Assembly (NCBI GenBank): GCA_963805505.1 | Contig: CAWDUP010000002.1 | Coordinates: 124,001 to 188,000 of the forward strand | Reading direction: 5' to 3' | DNA: 64,000 bases | Source of the DNA: JANPBY01 sp963805505 | GTDB lineage: Bacteria; Actinomycetota; Actinomycetes; DATJPE01 | Shown here: piece by piece, positions 50,502-59,585 of the stretch | How the letters are laid out: every line of letters begins with the position of its first letter | Numbering within the stretch: position 1 is the first letter of the stretch | Translations under genes and position numbers: made by a program | Notes under the pieces: generated by a model | What the model was told of the DNA's origin: nothing | The model's database searches: none | Seen by the model: only the letters and a program-made list of their open reading frames with translations

Positions 50502-51027
50502 CGGCGTCCGGCGACGTTCCGCCCGAGAGCCTGCGGCGACGCTCCTCCTCGTGCTCACGAAGCCGATAGATCTCACGTTGGATGTTCTCGACGTGCGGGA
50601 TGTCATGGATGACCAGATTCTCGTCCGACGCCGAGGAGACATCGAGGGTCCCGCAGTTGATGATGCGGTCGATGATCGAGTAGTTGAACGACACGTCGTT
50701 GACCTTCGACAGGGGCATGTCCCGGCCGCTCCGGGCGATGATCCCTGTGCGTGTGATGATCCGGCGATCGGTGAAGACGTACTGGGTGGTCAGCCAGGTG
50801 AGCAACGGGCGCACGAACCAGCCGATGAGCACGACCAGCGCGATAAGCACGATGGCCCACGTCATGACGGTTCCGGCGGAACCGTCCGGGACCTGGGCCA
50901 GCAGGAATCCCCCCACGACCAAGGTGACGATTAGCACGAAGACCGGGAAGATCATCGACTTCCAGTGCGGCCGCATCTCGAAGTCGATGCGCTCACCTTC
51001 GGCCAGCAACTTTGCGGGATATCCCAT
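50485..51027 (-). CDS. Bacterial PH-domain membrane protein
   Basis: A 180-residue protein: two transmembrane helices (IFPVFVLIVTLVVGGFLL; AIVLIALVVLIGWF) followed by a bPH2/YdbT-type domain (VFTDRRIITRTGIIARSGRDMPLSKVNDVSF, in part). The acidic-basic C-terminal tail is disordered. ATG 51027 has GGAGG 9 nt upstream. Function unknown; a structural or signalling role at the membrane is typical. First gene of a possible signalling operon with the cyclase and GGDEF genes. Confidence 0.85.
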   Translation of the reverse strand: MGYPAKLLAEGERIDFEMRPHWKSMIFPVFVLIVTLVVGGFLLAQVPDGSAGTVMTWAIVLIALVVLIGWFVRPLLTWLTTQYVFTDRRIITRTGIIARSGRDMPLSKVNDVSFNYSIIDRIINCGTLDVSSASDENLVIHDIPHVENIQREIYRLREHEEERRRRLSGGTSPDAGVADD

Positions 51028-51095
51028 GCCGACATCCTCCCATCCCCGAGTCGCTGCGCGCAGGCCGATCGGCGCAGCTCGATCGGCGCGCTCGA

Positions 51096-51926
51096 TCAGC
51101 GCAGATGGACAACGTCACCCGCACTCAGACGGGTCTGCGTCCCCTCGGCGTCGGTCACGACCAACCGACCGTCCGCCTCGATCCCAGTCGCCGTTCCGAG
51201 CAGGGGCACCAGCCCGGCCCTGGTGACGCTGACGCGCTCACCGAGCGTCGAACAGGCGGCGCGGTAGTCCTCAGCCAACTCGCGCCCCCCCTCCCAGTCA
51301 ACGATCAGGTCATCCAGGCGGCGCAGCACGGCCAGGAGCACGTGTTGTCGATCAGTGTGCTCGGCACCAGCGAGCAGCAGCGACGTCGCCGCCCCGCTGG
51401 GTAGCTCCGCGGCCCGAGTCGTGACGTTGATGCCGACTCCGACCACCGCTTGGGCATGACCCGCGACGTCGACGCGCTCGGCCAGGATGCCAGCCAGCTT
51501 GCGGCCGTCCGCCGCCAAGACGTCATTGGGCCATTTAAGGGTCGCTGCGATCCCGGCCGACTCCTCCACTCCCCTGACCACCGCCAAGCCGACGATCAGG
51601 GGCAGCCACCCCCATTCGTTGACTGGCCTTGTCGGCGCCAGCAGTAGCGAGAACGTCAGACCCGCCCGTGCCGGACTCTCCCAGCTGCGCTGCAATCGCC
51701 CTCGTCCGGAGGTCTGGAGCTCGGCGATCAGCACGGCGCCGGGTCTTGCCCGCTCGGCAGTGGCAGCGTCAGCCAGTTCATGGTTGGTCGAGCCCGCACT
51801 CTGGACCACGTCGACTTGAGACCACGTCGACCCGTCGCGCAGCAGCGATCGCCGCAGCGCTTCGACGGCGAGAGGTGGGCGGTCCAAGTCGCTGAACGGC
51901 GATCGTGGCCCTGGCTCCACCTGCAC
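51096..51926 (-). CDS. birA: Biotin-[acetyl-CoA-carboxylase] ligase
   Basis: A 276-residue class I biotin ligase: biotin-AMP loop SGRGRLQRSW, KWPNDV with the catalytic Lys, and a C-terminal SH3-like domain. There is no N-terminal DNA-binding domain, so it does not repress biotin genes. It biotinylates the carboxyl-carrier domain of the alpha subunit encoded at 54411-56165. Its GTG at 51926 is only 17 bp from the start of the carboxylase beta gene on the other strand. Confidence 0.95.
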   Translation of the reverse strand: MQVEPGPRSPFSDLDRPPLAVEALRRSLLRDGSTWSQVDVVQSAGSTNHELADAATAERARPGAVLIAELQTSGRGRLQRSWESPARAGLTFSLLLAPTRPVNEWGWLPLIVGLAVVRGVEESAGIAATLKWPNDVLAADGRKLAGILAERVDVAGHAQAVVGVGINVTTRAAELPSGAATSLLLAGAEHTDRQHVLLAVLRRLDDLIVDWEGGRELAEDYRAACSTLGERVSVTRAGLVPLLGTATGIEADGRLVVTDAEGTQTRLSAGDVVHLR

Positions 51927-51943
51927 GTGGCTACGCTACGCGG
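51927..51943. promoter_or_regulatory. Divergent overlapping -10 elements, birA and carboxylase beta
   Basis: Plus-strand TACGCT (51932-51937) is 6 nt before GTG 51944. Minus-strand TAGCGT (51938-51933) is 6 nt before GTG 51926. The two -10 hexamers overlap by five bases, so both genes would be leaderless and compete for one polymerase site. Confidence 0.45.
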
Positions 51944-53533
51944 GTGAGCGCTGAAGCCTTGGATGTCCCAGACCTGCACACCACAGCCGGCAAGATCGCC
52001 CAGCTTCACCACAAGGTGGACGAGGCCGTTCACGCGGGCTCGGCCAAAGCCGTCGAGGCCCAGCACAAACGCGGCAAAATGACAGCCCGCGAACGGATCG
52101 AGGCTCTCCTGGACGAAGGTTCGTTCGTCGAGACAGACGCTCTCGCAAGGCATCGGTCCACCGCCTTCGGGCTGAGTGCGAAGCGACCCTACGGCGACGG
52201 CGTCGTCACCGGCTTCGGCGCCATCGATGGCCGCCAGGTGTGCATCTTCGCGCAGGACTTCACGGTCTTCGGCGGATCATTGGGCGAGGTGTTCGGCGAG
52301 AAGATCGTCAAGATCATGGACCTCGCCCTGAAGACCGGCGTCCCGATGATCGGCATCAACGACTCGGGGGGCGCCCGCATCCAGGAGGGCGTGGTGTCCC
52401 TTGGGCTCTACGGAGAGATCTTTCGGCGCAATGTGTTGGCCTCGGGGGTGATTCCGCAGGTCTCGCTGATCCTGGGGCCGTGCGCTGGTGGCGCTGTCTA
52501 CTCTCCGGCGATCACCGACTTCACCGTCATGGTGGACCAGACCTCTCACATGTTCATCACCGGACCTGATGTCATCAAGACAGTCACAGGCGAGGATGTC
52601 GCGTTCGAGGACCTCGGCGGAGCGCGCGCGCACAACACCAAGAGTGGAGTCGCCCACTACATGGGGGCGGACGAATCGGACGCCATCGACTACGTCAAGG
52701 GGCTGCTGTCGTACTTGCCCAGCAACAACCTCGACGATCCGCCAGTCTTCGGCGGTGCGACCGACCTGTCGGTGAGCGAGGCCGACCTGGCCCTCGACGC
52801 GATCGTGCCGGACTCGGCAAACCAGCCCTACGACATGCTGGACGTGATCAGCGCAGTCCTCGACGAGGGCGACTTCCTCGAGGTGCAGCCGCTGTTCGCC
52901 CCGAACATCGTGTGCGGTTTCGGGCGGGTCGAGGGCCGCTCGGTCGGCGTGGTCGCCAACCAGCCCATGCAGTTCGCAGGAACCCTGGACATCGACGCGT
53001 CGGAGAAAGCGGCGCGCTTCGTCCGCACGTGCGACGCCTTCAATCTTCCGGTGCTCACGTTCGTCGACGTTCCCGGCTTCCTCCCGGGCACGGATCAGGA
53101 GTGGAACGGCATCATCCGCCGTGGCGCAAAGTTGATCTACGCCTACGCCGAAGCGACCGTGCCGCTCGTGACCGTGATCACCCGCAAGGCGTACGGAGGC
53201 GCGTACGACGTCATGGGCTCGAAACATCTGGGGGCCGACGTCAACCTGGCGTGGCCCACCGCCCAGATCGCGGTGATGGGTGCGCAAGGGGCGGTCAACA
53301 TCCTGCACCGCAAGGAGATCGCTGCTGCATCTGACGCAGACACCGAGCGCGCTCGGTTGATCGCGGACTACGAGGATCACCTGCTCAACCCCTACGTCGC
53401 GGCCGAGCGCGGCTACGTCGACGCGGTCATCGAGCCATCAGAGACCCGCAAGCAGATCGTGCTCGCCCTGCGCGCGCTCCGGACGAAGCGGGAGAACCGG
53501 CCACCGAAGAAGCACGGGAACATCCCGCTGTGA
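51944..53533 (+). CDS. Acyl-CoA carboxylase beta subunit (carboxyltransferase, PccB/AccD-type)
   Basis: A 529-residue carboxyltransferase with the two crotonase-like halves. Landmarks are GKMTARERIEALLDEGSF, the acyl-CoA oxyanion block GPCAGGAVYSPAITDF, and FVDVPGFLPGTDQEWNGIIRRGAK with RKAYGGAYDVMGSK for carboxybiotin. It transfers carboxyl from biotin to propionyl- or acetyl-CoA, making methylmalonyl- or malonyl-CoA. GTG 51944 is chosen for the -10 spacing and family start. The stop overlaps the epsilon subunit gene (GTGA). Confidence 0.95.
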   Translation: MSAEALDVPDLHTTAGKIAQLHHKVDEAVHAGSAKAVEAQHKRGKMTARERIEALLDEGSFVETDALARHRSTAFGLSAKRPYGDGVVTGFGAIDGRQVCIFAQDFTVFGGSLGEVFGEKIVKIMDLALKTGVPMIGINDSGGARIQEGVVSLGLYGEIFRRNVLASGVIPQVSLILGPCAGGAVYSPAITDFTVMVDQTSHMFITGPDVIKTVTGEDVAFEDLGGARAHNTKSGVAHYMGADESDAIDYVKGLLSYLPSNNLDDPPVFGGATDLSVSEADLALDAIVPDSANQPYDMLDVISAVLDEGDFLEVQPLFAPNIVCGFGRVEGRSVGVVANQPMQFAGTLDIDASEKAARFVRTCDAFNLPVLTFVDVPGFLPGTDQEWNGIIRRGAKLIYAYAEATVPLVTVITRKAYGGAYDVMGSKHLGADVNLAWPTAQIAVMGAQGAVNILHRKEIAAASDADTERARLIADYEDHLLNPYVAAERGYVDAVIEPSETRKQIVLALRALRTKRENRPPKKHGNIPL

Positions 53534-53763
53534 GCGACTCCGACGCCGCGGCGATGCAACCTCGACCGTTCCTTCGGGTGGTGCGCGGCAATCCCACTCC
53601 AGAAGAAGTTGCCGCCCTCGCTGCCGTGCTGGCCGCCACGAGCACCGGGGCAGCGAAGGTCGAAGCGCGGGTGGGTGGACTGTGGTCCGCGCGCGGCCGA
53701 AACATCCGACCCGTGCTGTCGCACGGCATCGGGGCCTGGCGGGCATCCGGGCTACCGCGATGA
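53530..53763 (+). CDS. accE: Acyl-CoA carboxylase epsilon subunit
   Basis: A 77-residue protein with the actinobacterial epsilon signature FLRVVRGNPTPEEVAALAAVL and a C-terminal WRASGLPR. The epsilon subunit binds between alpha and beta rings and raises activity in streptomycetes and mycobacteria. It is coupled to the beta gene by GTGA. The small size and context make the call firm. Confidence 0.93.
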   Translation: MSDSDAAAMQPRPFLRVVRGNPTPEEVAALAAVLAATSTGAAKVEARVGGLWSARGRNIRPVLSHGIGAWRASGLPR

Positions 53764-53785
53764 CTCCCAGCCTGCTGATCCCGGC

Positions 53786-54400
53786 GTGACGACCCGGCTG
53801 ATTCTGGCGTCGGCGTCCCCCGCCCGACTGGCCCAGCTGCGCGCCGCCGGCACCGATCCAGAGGTACGGATCAGCGGAGTCGACGAGAGTGCAGTGGAGG
53901 GCTCGCCGACCCATGTCGCGCTTGAGCTGGCGCGACGCAAGGCAGCCGCTGTGGCGGCCTCCGTCGAAGACTCCGACGCTGTCGTCCTGGGCTGCGACTC
54001 GGTCCTCGACCTGGACGGTCGTGCACTGGGCAAGCCGGCTGACGCCGCGGACGCTGTGCACCGCTGGCGGGCCATGCGGGGACGCACCGGGGCGCTGGTC
54101 ACCGGACATTGCTTGCTGCGCGGAGCCATCGAGACCAGTGCCGTCGCGTCGACCCAGGTTCGCTTCGGATCGCCCAGCGACGACGAGATCGCGGCGTACG
54201 TCGCCACGGGCGAACCGCTACGGGTGGCTGGAGCTTTCACGATCGACGGATTGGGCGGCTGGTTCGTGGACTCCATCGATGGTGACCCCGGCACAGTGAC
54301 CGGGTTGTCGCTCCCCCTGCTGCGCACGCTGCTGGCCGATCTAGGGCTGACGGTGCCAGACCTCTGGGCTCTGCCTGCCTCCGCGGCCCGGCCGGGCTAG
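53786..54400 (+). CDS. maf: Maf-family nucleoside triphosphate pyrophosphatase
   Basis: A 204-residue Maf protein: LILASASPARLAQLRAAG at the start, Glu in GVDES, ELARRKA, GCDSVLDLDGRALGKP, and AGAFTIDGLGGWFVDSIDGD. It hydrolyses non-canonical or methylated NTPs, with a possible septum role in Gram-positives. GTG 53786 begins right at the family start; the frame extends 5' through the epsilon gene and is rejected. The start is 22 bp after the epsilon stop. Confidence 0.94.
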   Translation: MTTRLILASASPARLAQLRAAGTDPEVRISGVDESAVEGSPTHVALELARRKAAAVAASVEDSDAVVLGCDSVLDLDGRALGKPADAADAVHRWRAMRGRTGALVTGHCLLRGAIETSAVASTQVRFGSPSDDEIAAYVATGEPLRVAGAFTIDGLGGWFVDSIDGDPGTVTGLSLPLLRTLLADLGLTVPDLWALPASAARPG

Positions 54401-54403
54401 GCT
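54398..54403 (+). promoter_or_regulatory. -10 element, probable leaderless carboxylase alpha transcript
   Basis: TAGGCT, overlapping the maf stop, is followed by 7 nt and GTG 54411. Confidence 0.4.
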
Positions 54404-54410
54404 GCCCGCC

Positions 54411-56165
54411 GTGCACAAGGTCCTCATCGCCAACCGAGGCGAGATCGCCGTGCGGGTCGCCCGAGCCTGCCGTGATGCCGGTCTCGCCAGTGTCGCCATC
54501 TACGCCGACTCCGACCAGGACGCGCTGCACGTGCGCGCAGCGGATGAGGCGTACGCACTCGGCGGTGACACACCAGCAGCCACCTACCTCGACATGGCGA
54601 AGGTGCTGGACGTCGCCGCAAGGTCCGGGGCAGATGCCGTGCACCCCGGCTACGGCTTCCTGTCCGAAAATGCCGCCTTCGCCCAAGCCGTCGGGGATGC
54701 CGGACTGATCTGGATCGGTCCGCCGCCCTCGGCCATCGAGGCCCTCGGCGACAAGGTCCAGGCCCGACATATCGCGGCCAAGGCTCAAGCGCCTCTGGTT
54801 CCGGGCACGGCCGACCCCGTCTCGGGCGCCGACGAGGTGGTCACCTTCGCCAAGGAGCATGGCCTACCGGTCGCCATCAAGGCCGCGTTCGGGGGTGGTG
54901 GGCGGGGACTGAAGGTCGCACGCACCCTCGAGGAGATCCCCGAGCTGTACGACTCCGCGGTGCGCGAGGCCGTCGCAGCCTTTGGTCGCGGGGAGTGCTT
55001 CGTGGAGCGCTATCTAGACAATCCACGACACGTGGAGACGCAGTGCCTGGCCGACAAGCACGGTGGGGTGGTCGTGGTGTCCACCCGCGACTGCTCCTTG
55101 CAGCGCCGGCATCAAAAGCTCGTTGAAGAGGCCCCTGCGCCGTTCCTCAGCGATGCACAGAATGCCGAGCTCTACCGCGCCTCCAAGGCAATCCTGCGCG
55201 AGGCCGGCTATGTCGGCGCAGGAACGTGCGAGTTCCTGGTGGGTGCTGACGGGACGATCTCGTTCCTCGAGGTGAACACTCGTCTGCAGGTGGAGCATCC
55301 GGTTACCGAAGAGGTGACCGGAATCGACTTGGTGCGGGAGATGTTCCGAATCGCCGACGGGGAAGCGCTGGGGTACGACGACCCTGTCGTACGCGGCCAC
55401 TCCTTCGAATTCCGGATCAACGGGGAGGACCCCGGCCGCGGGTTCTTGCCTGCGCCAGGTGCCGTCACCACCTGGGTGGCCCCGTCGGGGCCAGGCGTTC
55501 GGCTGGACAGCGGCGTCGAGGCGGGCTCGGTGATCGGCGGCGCGTTCGACTCGCTGCTGGCCAAGCTCATCATCACCGGATCGACGAGGCAACAGGCCCT
55601 TGAGCGGTCCCGCCGGGCGCTTGCCGAATTCGAGATCAGCGGCATGGCGACAGCTGTTCCGTTCCATCGCGCTGTCGTCAGCGACCCTGCGTTCGCGCCC
55701 AGCGACCCCGATCAGCCATTTGCCGTGCATACCCGATGGATCGAATCTGACTTCGACAACACCATCGAGCCGTTCACTGGCGGCGCAGACCCCGAAGAGC
55801 ACGCAAGCCGCTCCACCATCGTCGTCGAGGTCAACGGCAAACGTCTAGAGGTGACCCTTCCGGACGGTCTCGGCGGGGTTTCGGGGGCTGACGCCAGCGC
55901 GTCAGCGCCGCGGCGCGGCGGACGAAAGAAGGCCGGCGCGGCCGCATCCGGCGACTCGCTCACCTCCCCCATGCAAGGAACAATCGTCAAGCTGGCGGTC
56001 GAAGACGGTCAGCAGGTCGAGGTCGGCGATCTCGTCGTCGTGCTCGAGGCCATGAAGATGGAACAGCCCCTGAACGCGCACAAATCGGGCGTCATCAGCG
56101 GATTGACCGCCCAGGTCGGAGCCACCGTGGCCGCCGGCACCGCGCTGTGCGAGATCAAGGACTGA
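54411..56165 (+). CDS. Acyl-CoA carboxylase alpha subunit (biotin carboxylase plus BCCP)
   Basis: A 584-residue protein. It has the biotin carboxylase domain (VLIANRGEIAVRVARAC; ATP loop KAAFGGGGRGLKV; ECFVERYLDNPRHVE; FLEVNTRLQVEHPVTE), an Ala/Arg linker near 500-515, and a C-terminal biotinyl domain with Lys in EAMKMEQ. It carboxylates its own biotin for the beta subunit. The layout equals AccA3/PccA of actinobacteria. GTG start with a leaderless-type -10. With the beta and epsilon subunits and the divergent birA, one holoenzyme is encoded within 5 kb. Confidence 0.95.
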   Translation: MHKVLIANRGEIAVRVARACRDAGLASVAIYADSDQDALHVRAADEAYALGGDTPAATYLDMAKVLDVAARSGADAVHPGYGFLSENAAFAQAVGDAGLIWIGPPPSAIEALGDKVQARHIAAKAQAPLVPGTADPVSGADEVVTFAKEHGLPVAIKAAFGGGGRGLKVARTLEEIPELYDSAVREAVAAFGRGECFVERYLDNPRHVETQCLADKHGGVVVVSTRDCSLQRRHQKLVEEAPAPFLSDAQNAELYRASKAILREAGYVGAGTCEFLVGADGTISFLEVNTRLQVEHPVTEEVTGIDLVREMFRIADGEALGYDDPVVRGHSFEFRINGEDPGRGFLPAPGAVTTWVAPSGPGVRLDSGVEAGSVIGGAFDSLLAKLIITGSTRQQALERSRRALAEFEISGMATAVPFHRAVVSDPAFAPSDPDQPFAVHTRWIESDFDNTIEPFTGGADPEEHASRSTIVVEVNGKRLEVTLPDGLGGVSGADASASAPRRGGRKKAGAAASGDSLTSPMQGTIVKLAVEDGQQVEVGDLVVVLEAMKMEQPLNAHKSGVISGLTAQVGATVAAGTALCEIKD

Positions 56166-56273
56166 CCTTCTCAGCCGGAACCTGGCGGGGCGCTGACCCC
56201 GGGCGAGACGGTGAGCCATGGCGACGTGGCGCATCGTGCTCTCCGATCAGAGTTGTCGTTCGTGACAGCCGGG

Positions 56274-57092
56274 CTAGCTGCGCTCGGCGGTCACGAGGAG
56301 GTACTCCCAACGCATGACTCCGTCGTCGGCTCCGGCCGAGGCGGCGAGATCGAGCAGCCGCGCGTCGAGTTCGGCCGTGCGAACCTCGTCGTCTGCGAGG
56401 TTTCGGTAGGCCGCGATCGTAGGTCCGTAGTGCCGCTTGAAGAACGCGCGAAAGCTGCCCGCATCAGGAAAACAGTCCACGACCAGGTCCTGCCGCTCGG
56501 ATCGAAAAGCGGAAATGCCGCTGCCGAAAAGCGATCGGACATGATCTTCGCGACCCCAAAGCGGGCCTGGCTGAGCGCCGAGTGGCGGAGTCGGCACGTA
56601 GTCCCTCATGACGGCGAACATCTGCCCGATGAAGCCCTCCGGCGTCCAGTTCGCCAGGGCAAGGCGCCCTCCCTGGCGCAGCACTCGGACAAGCTCGTCC
56701 GCGACCGGCTGGTGAAAGGGGGCAAACATCACACCGACGCAGGACATTGCGACGTCGAAGCTGCCAGTCTCGTAGGGCAGGTGCTCGGCATCCGCTTCGT
56801 CCCACTCGATCCGAAGCGATTCACCCGATGCCCTGGTGCGGCCCACTGCCAAGAGTTCCGGGGTGAGGTCAGTCGCGACCACCTGTGCACCTCGGCGCGC
56901 GGCCGGCAGGCTGGCGTTCCCGGATCCAGCAGCGACGTCGAGCACCCGCTCACCCGCCCGGATGTCGGCGGCGTTGACGACGCGTTCACCCAGCGCAGGA
57001 ATCACCTCGGTGGCGACCGCGTCGTAGTCGCCAAGGGCCCACATAGCCCGGTGCTTCAGCTTGATCGGATCCAGCGTTGCAATATTGCTCAT
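56274..57092 (-). CDS. SAM-dependent methyltransferase (class I, UbiE-like)
   Basis: A 272-residue methyltransferase: motif I VLDVAAGSGNASLPAARRG (about 50-68), ATDLTPELL, motif II-like DAEHLPYETGSFDVAMSCVGVMFAP, and VLRQGGRLALANWTPEG. Substrate unknown. ATG 57092 has GGGAG upstream; a longer frame to 57281 is rejected. It faces the carboxylase alpha gene (108-bp gap) and follows the LuxR gene in the same direction. Confidence 0.87.
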   Translation of the reverse strand: MSNIATLDPIKLKHRAMWALGDYDAVATEVIPALGERVVNAADIRAGERVLDVAAGSGNASLPAARRGAQVVATDLTPELLAVGRTRASGESLRIEWDEADAEHLPYETGSFDVAMSCVGVMFAPFHQPVADELVRVLRQGGRLALANWTPEGFIGQMFAVMRDYVPTPPLGAQPGPLWGREDHVRSLFGSGISAFRSERQDLVVDCFPDAGSFRAFFKRHYGPTIAAYRNLADDEVRTAELDARLLDLAASAGADDGVMRWEYLLVTAERS

Positions 57093-57225
57093 GATCACTC
57101 CCTCTGGTGGCCGAGCGTTTCCCGGCGCTGCCCAGAAACTACGGAGGAACGAACCCGTGCCACATCCGCGCTCCTGCGCAAGTCCGGGGCCGAGCAGAAT
57201 GGGTGATCTGCGTAGTAGCGCGTAG

Positions 57226-58296
57226 TCAGGTGCTTGTGAGGAAGTGCACCACCGCAGCGGCGCGCGCGCTGCGTCCGGCAACTCCGAGCTTGATGTAAAT
57301 GTTCTGCAGGTGGCGTTCGACGGTTCGGACGCTGAGGGTCAACTCAGCCGCAATCTGGTCGTTGTCGAGGCCGCGCGCGGCCAGCTCGAGGACTTCTCTC
57401 TCACGCTCGGTGAGAACGATCGGGTTCTCATCCCTCGTTGGCGAGCCGGCACCTACAGCGAGAAAGGCTTGCAGTTCTTGAAGAAACAGACCCCACGCTG
57501 GTTCATCGGACAAGACGATGTGGTTCTCGCTGGGGAGGGCCACCAACTTCGCGCCGCTGATGCCCGCAGCCAACTGTCGGCCGGCCTCGAAGCTGTTCAT
57601 GCGGTCACCGACCGAGTGCAGGACGAGCGTGGGTACGCGGAGCTGGGGCAGCAAATCGCTGGCGTCCGCCTCCTTGCGCTGCAGTCGAGAGTTATATGCG
57701 GTGCTTGCAGAACACGAAACTCGCTGGAGCTCGTCCAGCCATGACATCTGCTCCTCGGAGGCGCCTGGGATCATCATCGACGTGAACACACGACGGAACG
57801 TAGAGTCGGGCCTCGCCCACCCGACCTTGATGAGCTGGCCGAAGGTGTCTTCAAGTTCGGGGTCTTCCTCGTCATCCCTGCCTGATGCGTAACTGTCGTA
57901 GAAGATCAGCCGGTCGACGCGCTCTGGGTGCTTTGCGGAATAGCTGATCGCCACAGGCCCCCCTTGCGCCATCGCCATGAGCGCGAACTGGTCGTGTCCG
58001 GCGTCGTCGGCGACGGCCTCGAGGTCTCCCAATCGTGATTCGAGTGAGTGATCGGCGACATCCCAGTCAGACAACCCGTGGCCACGCTCGTCGAAGCGGA
58101 TGATGGTCGCGAATCGCCCGACATCGACCAGGAAGTGCCTCCATACCGGACTTGCCCAGTCGTGCTGAAGATGGCTCAGCCAACAGGTGGAGACCACAAG
58201 CGGAGGACCGTTCCCGTGGACGGCATAAGCGATTCGCGTGCCATCCGCGGAGCGGCAGAAGCGCACCTCTTGGTCTGGACCGCCGCCATCGATCAC
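57226..58296 (-). CDS. LuxR-type regulator fused to an alpha/beta-hydrolase domain lacking the nucleophile
   Basis: A 356-residue fusion. Residues 1-270 are an alpha/beta-hydrolase fold (RFDERGHGLSDW; catalytic-type Asp in SVGDRMNSF and His in SENHIVL). The nucleophile elbow reads MAMAQGG, so Ala110 replaces Ser. Residues 290-350 are a LuxR helix-turn-helix (TEREREVLELAARGLDNDQ... VERHLQNIYIKLG). I infer a ligand-sensing transcription factor. GTG 58296 overlaps the amine oxidase stop (GTGA); they are co-expressed. Confidence 0.88.
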   Translation of the reverse strand: MIDGGGPDQEVRFCRSADGTRIAYAVHGNGPPLVVSTCWLSHLQHDWASPVWRHFLVDVGRFATIIRFDERGHGLSDWDVADHSLESRLGDLEAVADDAGHDQFALMAMAQGGPVAISYSAKHPERVDRLIFYDSYASGRDDEEDPELEDTFGQLIKVGWARPDSTFRRVFTSMMIPGASEEQMSWLDELQRVSCSASTAYNSRLQRKEADASDLLPQLRVPTLVLHSVGDRMNSFEAGRQLAAGISGAKLVALPSENHIVLSDEPAWGLFLQELQAFLAVGAGSPTRDENPIVLTEREREVLELAARGLDNDQIAAELTLSVRTVERHLQNIYIKLGVAGRSARAAAVVHFLTST

Positions 58297-59525
58297 GCCA
58301 GCATGCTACGGCCTGGTGCGAGGATCTCAGAGGCGCTACGACGTCCGCTGCGCAAGGCTCCCTCCATGAGACCAGCCCACGGGCCGGCCGTCCACTCACC
58401 ACTGAGATGGAGGGGACCGATCGTGGCTGCCAGCAGCGCATCGTCGCCTGGCATGGATCCCACCGCGAGGGCTGAATAGGCACCCCGTGCCCATGGATCG
58501 TCCGACCAGGTTGTGAGGAGCGCCCCCTCGGCGTGCAGAGCGAGCTCGGGACGGAGCGCGGCCAGATCGGCCAGCCAGGCGTCGGGGCCGGAGAGCACGT
58601 CGAGGCGGGTCAGGGCAGCTGGTGACCCGGCGAAGCAATGAACGGCGGGCAGCGCGGTGTCGGCGATCCCCGCGGTGAGCGTCCATGACCAGTAACGACT
58701 TGGCGTTGACATCACAGCCGACGTTGGCGCCGGTTCGCGCAACGGGACCTGCAGCTTCGCCGCGTGCCCGTATGCCGTGCGGGCCAGCACCTCCTGCACT
58801 CCTTCGGGCAATGCCGGTCTGATGTCCAGGTCCACGAGAACGGGCAGCGGAACAGTGATCACCACCCGGTCGGCAACGACCTCGCCGGCATCCGTGCGGG
58901 CGACGATGCCCGACTCCGACCATTCGACCCGGCGTACCGGCGTGCCGAGGTGGACAGCGGGTCCAACCGACTCCGCGAGCCTTGCGGCCAGCAACTGGTT
59001 CCCCCCTAGAACTCGCGCCGACGGAAGGGGCTCGAAGGACGCCACATGATCCAGCACCGATGCCGAGAGGCCACGGGCGTCGTGGGCACAGGAGATCTCG
59101 ATGCGAGCCAGCAGGGCGTCCGCGACAGCTGGGTCGAGGTCGAGCCCGTCGAGCACGTCGGTCACCGAGGCACCTGGCCGCGTCCCGGCCAGCGCCCCCG
59201 AAAAGTTCAGCGCCGCCTCGGTCATCGCCTCAATCGTGGTCGCCCTGCCGCCGCGTGGTTCACGCACGTAGTAGCTCATGCCGGTGTCGGCCACCACGAG
59301 GCCGAAACGTCCGCACAGCTCCCGCATGACGTCGTAGCCGTCGAGAAGGAACTCGGCACCTCGTTCGACTACCGCAGACCCCAACGGGCCCTCGACGGTG
59401 TCCGACCAGACACGCCCTCCGACCCGGTCGCGGGCCTCGAGCACGACGACGTCGTGACCTGCTCGCAGCAACTCCTCGGCGCAGGCCAGGCCAGCGAACC
59501 CGGCCCCGACGACCACGATCCGCAC
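58293..59525 (-). CDS. FAD-dependent amine oxidase-like oxidoreductase
   Basis: A 410-residue flavoprotein: VVGAGFAGLACAEELLRAGHDVVVLEARDRVGGR at the N-terminus (shown in part), VVERGAEFLLDGY, and the C-terminal LSGEWTAGPWAGLMEGALRSGRR FAD block. It resembles flavin monoamine oxidases and protoporphyrinogen/phytoene-type oxidases; substrate unknown. GTG 59525 has GAGGAG about 10 nt upstream. It forms an operon with the LuxR hydrolase-fusion regulator, which may sense its substrate or product. Confidence 0.88.
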   Translation of the reverse strand: MRIVVVGAGFAGLACAEELLRAGHDVVVLEARDRVGGRVWSDTVEGPLGSAVVERGAEFLLDGYDVMRELCGRFGLVVADTGMSYYVREPRGGRATTIEAMTEAALNFSGALAGTRPGASVTDVLDGLDLDPAVADALLARIEISCAHDARGLSASVLDHVASFEPLPSARVLGGNQLLAARLAESVGPAVHLGTPVRRVEWSESGIVARTDAGEVVADRVVITVPLPVLVDLDIRPALPEGVQEVLARTAYGHAAKLQVPLREPAPTSAVMSTPSRYWSWTLTAGIADTALPAVHCFAGSPAALTRLDVLSGPDAWLADLAALRPELALHAEGALLTTWSDDPWARGAYSALAVGSMPGDDALLAATIGPLHLSGEWTAGPWAGLMEGALRSGRRSASEILAPGRSMLA

Positions 59526-59550
59526 GTGGACCTACTCCTCACTCACCGAA

Positions 59551-59566
59551 CTGAACGTCTGTTCAG
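59551..59566. promoter_or_regulatory. Inverted repeat, LexA-box or TetR-operator-like
   Basis: CTGAAC-GTCT-GTTCAG, a 6-bp perfect dyad with 4-bp spacer and GAAC-N4-GTTC core, 26-41 bp upstream of the amine oxidase GTG. It fits a Gram-positive SOS box core or a TetR-family operator. Confidence 0.4.
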
Positions 59567-59585
59567 GAACCTACCAGCCACACTC

